Shown here in pieces: positions 43,931-51,159 of a stretch of DNA of 51,159 nt. Positions within the stretch are counted from its first letter, which is position 1, and every line of letters begins with the position of its first letter. The translations under genes were made by a program, and so were the position numbers. The DNA comes from Rhodocyclaceae bacterium (GTDB lineage: Bacteria > Pseudomonadota > Gammaproteobacteria > Burkholderiales > Rhodocyclaceae): positions 1 to 51,159 of the forward strand of contig JADFDU010000013.1 of NCBI GenBank assembly GCA_018262775.1, given 5' to 3'. The notes under the pieces were generated by a model. It saw only the letters and a list, made by a program, of their open reading frames with translations. It had not been told where the DNA came from and made no database searches.

Positions 43931-44584
43931 ATGAACCTGGAACAAGCGCGCTACAACATGGTCGAGCAGCAGATCCGCACCTGGGACGTGCTGGATCAGG
44001 AGGTGCTTGACCTGCTGATGACCGTCAAGCGCGAGCAGTTCGTGCCGCAGGACTGCCTCAAGCTGGCTTTCGCCGACACGGCGATTCCGCTGGGCCACGG
44101 TGCGGCGATGCTGCCGCCGGCCATCGAGGCGAAGATCCTGCAGTCGCTGCAGTTGCGCAAGGCCGACAAGGTGCTGGAGGTCGGCACGGGTTCAGGCTAC
44201 ATGGCGGCCCTGCTGGGCGCGCGCAGCGACCATGTGTATACGCTCGAGATCGAACCCGAGCTTGCGGCGCGCGCGCGAGAAAACCTGCAGCGCCAGTGCG
44301 CCGACAACGTCACGGTGATCGACGCCGATGGTGCCAACGGCTGGCCGTCGCAGGCACCCTACGACGCCATTGTCCTCTCTGGTTCGGTGGCGGAGATTGC
44401 GGACGCCGTACTGCAGCAGCTGAAGGTCGGCGGCCGGCTGCTGGCGGTGGTGGGCGATGCACCCCTGATGCAGGCAAGGCTCGTCACCTGCGTGGGCGAA
44501 GGCCGCTTCCAGAGCGTCAACCTGTTCGAGACCAGCATCCCGCGCCTGCGCAATGTGCCCGAGCGGGAAAAATTCGTTTTTTGA
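43931..44584 (+). CDS. pcm: Protein-L-isoaspartate O-methyltransferase-like
   Basis: A 217-residue SAM-dependent methyltransferase of the PCMT family that repairs isoaspartyl residues. NMVEQQIRTWDVLDQEVLDLLMTVKREQFVP, the cofactor loop DKVLEVGTGSGYMAALLG, and YDAIVLSGSVAEI correspond to the expected motifs. Like many proteins in this position upstream of tolC it is slightly divergent from E. coli Pcm, so exact substrate is inferred. ATG 43931 has AAGG upstream. It is followed after nine bases by the rhodanese gene. Confidence 0.88.
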   Translation: MNLEQARYNMVEQQIRTWDVLDQEVLDLLMTVKREQFVPQDCLKLAFADTAIPLGHGAAMLPPAIEAKILQSLQLRKADKVLEVGTGSGYMAALLGARSDHVYTLEIEPELAARARENLQRQCADNVTVIDADGANGWPSQAPYDAIVLSGSVAEIADAVLQQLKVGGRLLAVVGDAPLMQARLVTCVGEGRFQSVNLFETSIPRLRNVPEREKFVF

Positions 44585-44593
44585 GGAATGGCT

Positions 44594-44911
44594 ATGGTAC
44601 AGATCACGGCAGTTGAACTGAACGAGTGGCTGCAGGCGCCGGACCGTCCCGATCCGCTGCTGCTCGACGTGCGCGAGCCCGACGAGTTCGCCACCTACCG
44701 CATCGATGGCTCAACGCTGATTCCCATGCGTGCCATCCCGGCGCGGATGCACGAACTGGATCGAACGGCCGACGTGGTGATGATCTGCCGCTCCGGCGCG
44801 CGCAGCCATCACGCCGGCATGTTTCTCAAGCAGAACGGCTTCGAACGCGTCTACAATCTTGCCGGCGGCGTCATTTCCTGGGCGCGCGACGTCCAGCGCG
44901 CCGTAGCCTGA
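44594..44911 (+). CDS. Rhodanese-like sulfurtransferase
   Basis: A 105-residue single-domain rhodanese. The active Cys is C65 in the loop CRSGARS, and the LLLDVREPDEF and NLAGGVISWARD motifs are standard. It can transfer sulfane sulfur to thiol acceptors. ATG 44594 has GAGGA at 44583-44587 with correct spacing; ATG 44588 is too close to it. It lies between pcm and the tolC-like gene, an arrangement I recall from related betaproteobacteria. Confidence 0.92.
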   Translation: MVQITAVELNEWLQAPDRPDPLLLDVREPDEFATYRIDGSTLIPMRAIPARMHELDRTADVVMICRSGARSHHAGMFLKQNGFERVYNLAGGVISWARDVQRAVA

Positions 44912-44930
44912 CGGCCACGGAGACCCACAT

Positions 44931-46337
44931 ATGAAAACTGAACGAAGTGAAGTTTCAGTGCAGGCTAATGCAGCTAATGCACGCGCAAGCATGCGTTATG
45001 CCGGAGCTAAAAAAAATCTGACCCTGCTCGCGCTGGCCCTGCTCGCCGCGCCGGCCTTTGCCACTGATCTGCTGCAGGTTTATCACGAGGCGATCGAATA
45101 CGACGCCCCTTACGCCTCGGCCCGCGCTGCGCGCGATGCCGGACTGGAAAAACTGCCGCAAGGTCGGGCTGGCCTGCTACCGGTAATCTCGGCCTCGGCG
45201 AACACGACCTGGAACGATGTCGACTTTCAGCGGCGCACCGCAGGCGCGCCCGGGGTGGATGCACAGTACAACACCAACGGTTACCAGCTCACCCTGACGC
45301 AACCGCTTTTTCGCTGGCAGAACTTCGTGCAGTACGATCAATCGAAGCTGCAGGTGACGCTGGCCGAGGCGCAATTCGTGCAGGCCCGGCAGGATCTCAT
45401 CCTGCGCGTGACCCAGGCCTATTTCGATGCCTTGCTCGCCGATTACAACCTGAGCCAGGCGCAGGCACAGAAGACGGCTATCGGCGAACAGCTCGAGTCC
45501 GCCAAGCGCAACTTCGAGGTGGGCACGTCCACGATCGTCGACACGCACGAGGCGCAGTCGCGCTTCGACCTCGTCACGGCGCAGGAACTGGCCGCGCAAA
45601 ACGATCTGGAAATCAAGCGCCAGTCCCTCAGCCAGCTAATTGGCAAGGTGCCGGAAAAGCTGAACGTATTGCGTTCGCAGGTGCAATTGCAGCGGCCGCA
45701 GCCGGACGACATTGGCAAATGGGCGGAGACCGCCGAGACGGGCAGCCCGCTTGTCGCCGTGCAGCAGGCGGCGTTTGAAATCGCCGAGAAGGAAATCGGC
45801 AAGCAACGCGCCGGCCACTATCCGACGCTCGACCTGGTGGCGACGCGCGGGCGCAGCTCCGCCACCGGCGGCTTGGCGCTGGGCGTACCCGCGCCCGGCA
45901 GCGACACCCACGCCTCTACTATCGGCCTGCAGCTCACCGTGCCCCTCTTCGCCGGCGGTGCGGTGATGTCGAAGGAACGCGAGGCCGTCGCCCTGCGCGA
46001 GAAGGCGCGGTCTGATCTCGACAACACGCGCCGCAGCGCCGCCCTGAACGCCCGCCAGGCCTATCTTGGTGTGACCAGCGGCATGGCCCAGGTGAAGGCC
46101 TACGAGCAGGCGCTGATTTCGAGTCAGTCGGCCCTCGATTCGAACAAGCTTGGATATGAAGTCGGCGTGCGCATCAACATCGACGTGCTCAACGCACAGC
46201 AGCAACTCTTTTCCACCCGCCGCGATCTCGCCAAGGCGCGCTACGACACCCTGTTGGCGCAGCTGAAGCTGAAGGCGGCGGCGGGCACCCTGGGCGAGGA
46301 CGACGTCCAGGCCATCAACGCATTGCTCGAGAAATAA
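44931..46337 (+). CDS. tolC: TolC-like outer-membrane channel
   Basis: A 468-residue outer-membrane efflux protein with two OEP repeats. The signal region is ARASMRYAGAKKNLTLLALA followed by LLAAPAFA. DLLQVYHEAIEYDAPYASARA opens the mature protein, and GYQLTLTQPLFRWQNFVQYDQ and IGLQLTVPLFAGGAV mark the beta-barrel strands. Helical hairpins lie between, and VRINIDVLNAQQQLFSTRRDLAKARY is typical of TolC. Start 44931 has GGAGA; an ATG at 44991 would remove 20 odd N-terminal residues but lacks such a site. It serves type I and RND exporters. Confidence 0.94.
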   Translation: MKTERSEVSVQANAANARASMRYAGAKKNLTLLALALLAAPAFATDLLQVYHEAIEYDAPYASARAARDAGLEKLPQGRAGLLPVISASANTTWNDVDFQRRTAGAPGVDAQYNTNGYQLTLTQPLFRWQNFVQYDQSKLQVTLAEAQFVQARQDLILRVTQAYFDALLADYNLSQAQAQKTAIGEQLESAKRNFEVGTSTIVDTHEAQSRFDLVTAQELAAQNDLEIKRQSLSQLIGKVPEKLNVLRSQVQLQRPQPDDIGKWAETAETGSPLVAVQQAAFEIAEKEIGKQRAGHYPTLDLVATRGRSSATGGLALGVPAPGSDTHASTIGLQLTVPLFAGGAVMSKEREAVALREKARSDLDNTRRSAALNARQAYLGVTSGMAQVKAYEQALISSQSALDSNKLGYEVGVRINIDVLNAQQQLFSTRRDLAKARYDTLLAQLKLKAAAGTLGEDDVQAINALLEK

Positions 46338-46415
46338 GGGATCTGAATTGGGTGATGGGTTTGTTGATGATTCCTGAACCCCGCTGGCGACGCTGACAAA
46401 TCAACCGGGATATCC

Positions 46416-46643
46416 ATGCGCACCATCGGCCATCGCAAGGAACCGCCAATCGCATACTCGGCATCCGCCGCGCTGCTGGCCGAAGGCGCCCGTTTCAACG
46501 ATGAAATCCACCGGTTGCCGACGGGCAATCGTACGTTCATCCCGAAGGGTGTTTACCGTTTCAAGAGCTTCGACGAAGCCAACCGCCATGATCGCGACTG
46601 CATCGTCGCCGGCATCGCACATGCTGCCTTGGGCCGGTACTGA
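46416..46643 (+). CDS. Small protein coupled to a nucleotidyltransferase
   Basis: A 75-residue soluble protein: MRTIGHRKEPPIAYSASAAL at the start, a PTGNRTFIPKGVYRFKSFDE middle, and HDRDCIVAGIAHAALGRY at the end. I do not recognise a named family. Its TGA stop overlaps the ATG of the nucleotidyltransferase gene (TGATG). The size, charge and coupling suit an antitoxin or specificity partner of that enzyme, but this is inference. Confidence 0.7.
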   Translation: MRTIGHRKEPPIAYSASAALLAEGARFNDEIHRLPTGNRTFIPKGVYRFKSFDEANRHDRDCIVAGIAHAALGRY

Positions 46644-47146
46644 TGGAAGAATACAGCCGACCCGCCACCCTGGAAGACCTCAAGACATTGATCGCGGCCT
46701 TGAATAAGCAGGGTGCGGACTACCTTCTGATTGGCGGATACGCCCTCTTCGCCCACGGCTACCACCGCGCCACTACTGATATCGACGTGCTGGTGCCGGC
46801 CAACAAGGCAGCCGGTCAGAAGGTGCGTGACGCCTTGATGGTGCTTCCCGATCAGGCTGCCAGGGAGCTCGATCCGGCCTGGTTCGAGGAAGGCGAGAAC
46901 ATGCGTGTCGCCGATGCCTTCGTGGTTGACATCATGCTCAGTGCATGCGGTGAAACCTACGAAACCCTGAAGCAGTATGCCGAGACTGTCGAGCTCGATG
47001 GCATTCCGGTTCGCACCGTCAATCTAGAGGGTTTGCTGCGCACCAAGCAGACCATGCGTGACAAGGACATTGCCGATCGCCTCATCCTGGAACGGGCGAT
47101 GGAGATGTTGCGCCAGCAGACGGATAGTGGTGGCATCAAGTCGTAG
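46643..47146 (+). CDS. Nucleotidyltransferase (MNT/AbiEii-like)
   Basis: A 167-residue protein of the DNA-polymerase-beta-like nucleotidyltransferase fold. YLLIGGYALFAHGYHRATTDIDVLV (residues 29-53) holds the GG turn and the DxD metal site, and a later VVDIMLS gives the third Asp. The C-terminal LEGLLRTKQTMRDKDIADRLILERA is common in this group. Such enzymes act as toxins or antitoxins by AMPylation of partners or tRNA nucleotidylation. It converges with waaA. Confidence 0.82.
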   Translation: MEEYSRPATLEDLKTLIAALNKQGADYLLIGGYALFAHGYHRATTDIDVLVPANKAAGQKVRDALMVLPDQAARELDPAWFEEGENMRVADAFVVDIMLSACGETYETLKQYAETVELDGIPVRTVNLEGLLRTKQTMRDKDIADRLILERAMEMLRQQTDSGGIKS

Positions 47147-47155
47147 CATTTGCCA

Positions 47156-48439
47156 TCACTCCCGATCCTGGCCTTCAAGTAACCAGCGACCAATTATCGC
47201 CATCATCCTTGCCGTCGCGCCGCGATGGCGCGCGGCGAATTCCTGCCCTGCCTCGCCCATGTGACGGCACGCTTCCGGGTCGCGCAGCAGGGCGTTGGCT
47301 GTTTCCAGCAGTTCCTCCGCCGAACCGATCTGCCGCGCTGCATTGCAGGCCAGCGCCTGCTCGGCCGCGTGCGTGAAGTTGTAGGTCGAGCGCCCGATCA
47401 GCACCGGCTTGCCGACGGCGCAGGCCTCGATCAGGTTCTGGCAGCCGTAGTCGAGCAGGCTGCCGCCGATGAAGGCGACGTCGCAGGCGGCGTAGTAGGC
47501 GAACAGCTCGCCCATGCTGTCGCCGAGCAACACCTGCGTTTGCGCCGCGACCGGGGCGTTCTCGCTGCGCCGCTGCAGCATCAAACCGACCTTGCCGGCG
47601 AGCGCGGCCACTTCGTCGAAGCGCTGCGGATGGCGCGGCACGACGAGCAGCAGCGCATCGCCCAGCGGATGTTTCGCCAGCGCTGCGAACAGCAGCGCTT
47701 CCTCGCCCTCGCGCGTGCTGGCGGCCAGCAATACCGGGCGCGGCCCGATCATCCGCCGCAGGGTTTCACCGTGCGCGATCTGTTCCGGCGGCGGCAGGAT
47801 GTCGAACTTCACGTTGCCCAGCACCTCGACCTGCGGCGCACCCAGCGTGCGTAGCCGCGCGGCATCCTGCTCCGTCTGTGCGGCGATGGCTGCCAGACCT
47901 TGTAGTGCGCTGCGCGTCAGCCTGGGAAAGCGCGCATAGCGCCGCGCCGACTTCTCCGAGAGGCGGGCATTCGCCAGCAGCAGCGGAACGCCCGCCCGCT
48001 TGCACGCCGTCACCAGGTTCGGCCAGAGCTCGGTTTCCATGATGATGCCGACGACCGGCCTGAAATGCTGCAGAAAACGTTGTACGGCGAACGGATAGTC
48101 ATAGGGCAGATAGACGCGCTGTACGCCATCGCCGAGCAGGTCTGCGCTGGCCTGGCGCCCGGTCGGCGTCATGTGCGTGAGGAGGATGCGGTGCTGCGGA
48201 TAGCGTTCTTTCAATGCGGCCACCAGCGGCGCCGCGGCGCGCGTTTCGCCGACCGAGACGGCATGCAGCCAAATGACCCCCTCTCCTCGCGAGGGAGGGG
48301 GTTGAAGCGAGGGATAAACGCCGAACCGCTCCGCCACATGCTGCAGGTATTCGGGCTGCTTTCGGCTGCGCAGGAGCAGATGCAGCCCTACATACGGCAG
48401 CAGGAGCAGGAGCGCCAGGTTGTAGAGCAAGCGCGTCAT
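47156..48439 (-). CDS. waaA: 3-deoxy-D-manno-octulosonic acid transferase
   Basis: A 427-residue inner-membrane Kdo transferase that adds Kdo to lipid IVA. An N-terminal membrane anchor (LLYNLALLLLLPYVGLHLLL) precedes IWLHAVSVGETRAAAPLVAAL, where the Glu of VGE is the catalytic base. ILLTHMTPTGRQ, METELWPNL and VAFIGGSLLDYGCQNLIEACAVGKPVLIG are hallmark motifs. Residues 44-54 (SLQPPPSRGEG) are encoded by a CTCTCC-type dispersed repeat in frame. The start overlaps the waaC stop by four bases. Confidence 0.95.
   Translation of the reverse strand: MTRLLYNLALLLLLPYVGLHLLLRSRKQPEYLQHVAERFGVYPSLQPPPSRGEGVIWLHAVSVGETRAAAPLVAALKERYPQHRILLTHMTPTGRQASADLLGDGVQRVYLPYDYPFAVQRFLQHFRPVVGIIMETELWPNLVTACKRAGVPLLLANARLSEKSARRYARFPRLTRSALQGLAAIAAQTEQDAARLRTLGAPQVEVLGNVKFDILPPPEQIAHGETLRRMIGPRPVLLAASTREGEEALLFAALAKHPLGDALLLVVPRHPQRFDEVAALAGKVGLMLQRRSENAPVAAQTQVLLGDSMGELFAYYAACDVAFIGGSLLDYGCQNLIEACAVGKPVLIGRSTYNFTHAAEQALACNAARQIGSAEELLETANALLRDPEACRHMGEAGQEFAARHRGATARMMAIIGRWLLEGQDRE
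48276..48305. repeat. CTCTCC-type repeat inside waaA
   Basis: Sequence CCCCCTCTCCTCGCGAGGGA with its symmetric continuation GGGGG forms a hairpin in the middle of a conserved gene. It encodes the linker residues PPPSRGEG and preserves the frame. Confidence 0.75.
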
Positions 48440-49392
48440 GTCCCGAGCAATTCCCCGGTCACGGCGATGGCCTCGGCTGCCGTCGGCGGTGCGCCGGCCG
48501 CACCCAGGTTGATCGCCGTATCGCCAGCATAGACCCCGGTCAATTCCGGCCGCGAGCCGGCAAACAGGCACAAAGTCAGCCGCCCCAGGGCGGCGGCAAT
48601 GTGGCTGAGGCCCGTGTCGACGCCGATCACGATCTGCGCCCCCGCCAGCAACTGTGCCAGTTCTGCGATGTCCATGGGCGGCGCGGCGACGGCGGCCGCC
48701 ATGCCGGAAGCCAGGCGCGCGGCACGCTCGCGTTCCTCGGCGCTGCCCCCCGGCAGCACACAGGCCAGGCCGCGCGCGTTCAGCGCCGCCGCCAGTTGCA
48801 GCCAATCGGCTTCCGGCCACAATTTGTCGGCGCGGCTGCTGGCAGTGAGCAGCACGCAGTAGGGTGTTGATGGCAACCAGTCCGCGGCGAGCGGTGCGGC
48901 GGCGATGCCATAGTCGAGCGGCAGGTCCGGTTCGTAGCCCAGCGCCGCCGCGGCCAACCAGCGGTTGCGTTCCACCGCATGCAGGTTCTTCGGGATGACG
49001 TAGGTATCGTCGTAGCAGCGCGCCGCCAGCGGTTCACGCGCCACTTCCGCTGCGTAGCCGGCTCGGCGGCCCTGCGCGAGCCGTGCCATCAGTCCGCTCT
49101 TGATCAGGCCCTGCGTGTCGAGCACCAGATCGTAGGCTTCAGTGCGCACTGCCGCGCGGAAAGCACGCAGTTCGCGCCAGATGGAAACGGAAAAGAGGTT
49201 GCGGCGCCAGCGACGCACCGCGACCGGAATCACGTTGGCCACGGCCGGATGCAGGCGCGGGATGTCGGCGAAGCTTTCCTCCACCACCCAGTCGATGCGC
49301 GCTTGCGGAAAACGCGCATGAATGTCGCTCGCCACCGGCAGATTGTGCACGACGTCGCCGAGGGATGAGGTTTTGATTAGGAGGATTTTCAT
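48436..49392 (-). CDS. waaC: Lipopolysaccharide heptosyltransferase I
   Basis: A 318-residue GT-B glycosyltransferase adding the first heptose to Kdo in LPS core. The opening MKILLIKTSSLGDVVHNLPV is highly specific, with the catalytic Asp in LGD. DLVLDTQGLIKSGLMARLA follows, and VIGVDTGLSHIAAALG is the C-terminal donor-binding motif. It is directly coupled to waaA (ATGA). A vapBC-like pair is divergent on its upstream side. Confidence 0.95.
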   Translation of the reverse strand: MKILLIKTSSLGDVVHNLPVASDIHARFPQARIDWVVEESFADIPRLHPAVANVIPVAVRRWRRNLFSVSIWRELRAFRAAVRTEAYDLVLDTQGLIKSGLMARLAQGRRAGYAAEVAREPLAARCYDDTYVIPKNLHAVERNRWLAAAALGYEPDLPLDYGIAAAPLAADWLPSTPYCVLLTASSRADKLWPEADWLQLAAALNARGLACVLPGGSAEERERAARLASGMAAAVAAPPMDIAELAQLLAGAQIVIGVDTGLSHIAAALGRLTLCLFAGSRPELTGVYAGDTAINLGAAGAPPTAAEAIAVTGELLGT

Positions 49393-49427
49393 TGACGAGA
49401 ATTATACCCTGTCAATGGCTTATGATA

Positions 49428-49449
49428 GACTTAGTCCATGGACCTAGTC
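49428..49449 (+). promoter_or_regulatory. Operator-like palindrome of the VapBC-like pair
   Basis: A 22-bp near-palindrome centred on GTCCATGGAC, with flanks GACTTA and CTAGTC; TAGTCCA also recurs directly at 49432 and 49445. It follows a TATGAT (49421-49426) -10-like box and precedes the antitoxin start by 14 bases. This suits autoregulation by the antitoxin-toxin complex. Confidence 0.7.
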
Positions 49450-49462
49450 CAAGGAGATAGAC

Positions 49463-49726
49463 ATGGCAACAATGGTTAACGTGCACGACGCAAAAACCCA
49501 TTTCTCGAAGCTGCTGGAACGCGTTCATGCCGGCGAGGAGATCGTTTTGGCCAAGGCGGGCAAGCCCTACGCCAAGTTGGTGCCGCTGGGTGGGGAGAAG
49601 CCGCGTCGCCAGCCTGGCCGGCTCAAGGGTCTGATCACGGATGCCTTCTTTGAACCGTTGCCGCCCGAGGAACTCAAGCTGTGGGAGGAGGGATGGCCGG
49701 GCGACCCGCTGAACGAGGGCAAATGA
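49463..49726 (+). CDS. Phd/YefM-type antitoxin
   Basis: An 87-residue antitoxin. The N-terminal DNA-binding fold is MVNVHDAKTHFSKLLERVHAGEEIVLAKAGKPYAKLVPL, a classic Phd/YefM pattern. The C-terminal tail (FFEPLPPEELKLWEEGW) is the toxin-wrapping segment. The ribosome-binding site AAGGAGA precedes the ATG. It overlaps the PIN toxin gene by four bases (ATGA). Confidence 0.93.
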   Translation: MATMVNVHDAKTHFSKLLERVHAGEEIVLAKAGKPYAKLVPLGGEKPRRQPGRLKGLITDAFFEPLPPEELKLWEEGWPGDPLNEGK

Positions 49727-50109
49727 AGCTGCTGCTGGACACGCACACGTTGCTTTGGTGGTTCATCAATGATCGGCGACTGTCTGCGCCGGCGCGGACT
49801 GCCATTCTCGATGAGCAAAACGAGATCCATGTCAGCGCCGTGAGTGCATGGGAAATCGCCACCAAGGACCGTCTGGGCAAGCTGCCCGAGGCAAGGGAGG
49901 CCACCCCCCGCTTTATGGAACTGGTTGCGGCCGACGGCTTTCGCTTCATGGGCTTGACCTGCGAACACGGTCTGAGGGCGGGCGGGTATCCGAACAGCCA
50001 CGGCGATCCCTTCGACCGCATGCTGGCTGCCCAGACCGAGATCGAAGGAATGCAGCTCGTTACCTGCGATGCGGTATTCAGGGATTTTCCTGTCAAAGTA
50101 TTGTGGTGA
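49723..50109 (+). CDS. PIN-domain toxin (VapC-like)
   Basis: A 128-residue PIN ribonuclease. Acidic active-site residues are in [11 protein letters not shown] (D6), [11 protein letters not shown] (Glu), [12 protein letters not shown] (Asp pair) and LVTCDAVF (Asp). This sub-branch (opening [13 protein letters not shown]) pairs with Phd-type antitoxins. VapC toxins cleave tRNA or rRNA; the target here is unknown. It ends ten bases before the epimerase gene. Confidence 0.93.
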   Translation: MKLLLDTHTLLWWFINDRRLSAPARTAILDEQNEIHVSAVSAWEIATKDRLGKLPEAREATPRFMELVAADGFRFMGLTCEHGLRAGGYPNSHGDPFDRMLAAQTEIEGMQLVTCDAVFRDFPVKVLW

Positions 50110-50119
50110 TCCTCTTATC

Positions 50120-51127
50120 ATGAAAATCCTTATCACCGGCGCCGCCGGCTTCATTGGCATGCACGTCGCGCAGCGCCTGCTGGCGCGCGGCGACGAAGTC
50201 GTCGGCATCGACAACCTCAACGACTACTACGATGTCGGCCTGAAGCAGGCGCGCCTGGCGCAGATCTCGGGCAACCCGGGCTTCCGCTTCATCAAGCTCG
50301 ACATCGCCGACACCGCGGGCATGGCCGAGTTGTTCCGCCAGGAAAAGTTCGAGGGCGTCATCAACCTCGCGGCGCAGGCTGGCGTGCGCTACTCGCTCAT
50401 CAACCCGCAGGCCTACGCCCAGACCAACCTCGTCGGCTTCGTCAACCTGCTCGAAGGCTGCCGGCACGGCAAGGTCGGGCATTTCGTCTATGCCAGCAGC
50501 TCCAGCGTCTATGGTGGCAACACGAAAATGCCGTTCTCCGAGCACGACAACGTCGATCACCCGGTCAGCCTCTACGCCGCCAGCAAGAAATCCAACGAGC
50601 TGATGGCGCACACCTACAGCCATCTCTTCGGCCTGCCGACGACGGGCCTGCGCTTCTTCACCGTCTATGGGCCGTGGGGGCGGCCGGACATGGCGCTGTT
50701 CCTGTTCACGAAAGCCATTCTCGAGGGACGCCCGATCGACGTCTTCAACCACGGCAAAATGCAGCGCGATTTCACCTACATCGACGACATTGCCGAGGGT
50801 GTGGTGCGCGTGCTCGACCGGCCGGCCGCGCCGGACCCCGCCTTCATCAAGGACCATCCCGACCCCGCCACCAGCTGGGCGCCCTACCGCATCTACAACA
50901 TCGGCAACCACCAGCCGGTCGAACTCATGGCCTACATCGAGGCGCTCGAGGAAGCACTCGGCCGCAAGGCGGAAAAAAACTTCCTGCCGCTGCAGGACGG
51001 CGACGTGCCAGCCACCTACGCTGACACCGCCGAATTGCACGCCGCCACCGGCTTCGCCCCGGCCACCCCGGTGCGCGAGGGGGTGCGCTGCTTCGTCGAG
51101 TGGTATCGCGGCTATTACACGCCGTAG
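50120..51127 (+). CDS. UDP-glucuronate 4-epimerase-like SDR
   Basis: A 335-residue extended short-chain dehydrogenase/epimerase. The NAD motif is [16 protein letters not shown]; the catalytic pair is in [20 protein letters not shown] (YxxxK). The stretches [15 protein letters not shown] and [20 protein letters not shown] are specific to UDP-glucuronate/galacturonate epimerases. It makes UDP-galacturonate for LPS or capsule, consistent with waaA and waaC nearby. ATG 50120 matches the family start. The protein is complete. Confidence 0.92.
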   Translation: MKILITGAAGFIGMHVAQRLLARGDEVVGIDNLNDYYDVGLKQARLAQISGNPGFRFIKLDIADTAGMAELFRQEKFEGVINLAAQAGVRYSLINPQAYAQTNLVGFVNLLEGCRHGKVGHFVYASSSSVYGGNTKMPFSEHDNVDHPVSLYAASKKSNELMAHTYSHLFGLPTTGLRFFTVYGPWGRPDMALFLFTKAILEGRPIDVFNHGKMQRDFTYIDDIAEGVVRVLDRPAAPDPAFIKDHPDPATSWAPYRIYNIGNHQPVELMAYIEALEEALGRKAEKNFLPLQDGDVPATYADTAELHAATGFAPATPVREGVRCFVEWYRGYYTP

Positions 51128-51130
51128 GTG

Positions 51131-51159
51131 CAGATGGGCCCCTTAAAAAATCGAGATTT
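51131..51159. repeat. Left end of another MITE-like copy, cut by the window
   Basis: Starting at about 51138, GGGCCCCTTAAAAAATCGAG ATTT matches the left terminus of the element at 30241 (GGGCACCTCTAAAAATCGAG ATTT) with a few changes. The rest of the copy would lie beyond the window. Confidence 0.7.

Overview
The window is a roughly 51 kb piece of a high-GC (about 65% by eye) Gram-negative chromosome. It suggests a betaproteobacterium, probably of the Rhodocyclales or a close relative. The grounds are the pcm - rhodanese - tolC block close to waaA-waaC, a Liv-type ABC transporter tied to beta-oxidation genes and a CoA ligase, a TPP-riboswitch-controlled thiC, and a heavy load of short palindromic dispersed repeats. 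This assignment is inference from gene content; no rRNA or tRNA gene is visible.

Layout. 1-1.6 kb: an AT-richer segment with a short Hsp90-like ATPase, probably acquired. 1.6-4.6 kb: an EamA exporter and two HigB/HigA-type toxin-antitoxin pairs flanking a ferritin-like diiron protein. 4.7-8.4 kb: a Spy/CpxP-like periplasmic protein divergent from an OmpR/EnvZ-type two-component system, then a PaiB-like FMN protein. 8.7-20.3 kb: a long leftward unit read as acyl-CoA dehydrogenase, thiolase, FadB-like enzyme, LivH-LivM-LivG-LivF, AMP-forming acyl-CoA ligase and periplasmic binding protein. It looks like a self-contained route for importing, activating and beta-oxidising a carboxylic acid. 20.4-26.0 kb: the divergent rightward unit with an AidB-type acyl-CoA dehydrogenase, a two-gene AtuA, a crotonase, a TetR regulator and a small membrane protein. 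A GIY-YIG nuclease gene enclosed by palindromic repeats is lodged inside this operon. 26.1-30.0 kb: nitronate-monooxygenase-like protein, a 44-residue membrane peptide, an MFS transporter, and succinate-semialdehyde dehydrogenase. 30.0-32.5 kb: AT-rich spacer with a MITE-like repeat, twin operators and an AbiE-type toxin-antitoxin pair. 32.5-38.8 kb: zinc alcohol dehydrogenase, DUF4124 protein, thiC with TPP riboswitch, LemA and DUF2207 proteins. 38.9-46.3 kb: TetR regulator, RND adaptor and pump, pcm, rhodanese, TolC-like channel. 46.4-51.1 kb: a small protein with a nucleotidyltransferase (possible toxin-antitoxin pair), waaA-waaC, VapBC-like pair, and a UDP-glucuronate-4-epimerase-like gene.

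The most interesting signals are at the DNA level. (1) Paired palindromes of the ATTCCCGC-GCGGGAAT type occur as inverted doublets four times; in one doublet the spacer is replaced by a complete GIY-YIG nuclease gene, as expected for an autonomous member of an otherwise non-autonomous repeat family. (2) The octamer CTGACTTT, often preceded by GCAGCGA, occurs eleven times plus one near-match, in both orientations, in genes and between them; inside genes it uses codons that are rare in this genome. (3) Several proteins (LivG, WaaA, AtuA small subunit, crotonase start) carry in-frame sequence made of dispersed repeats. Five known or possible toxin-antitoxin modules, several with clear palindromic operators, lie in this one window.
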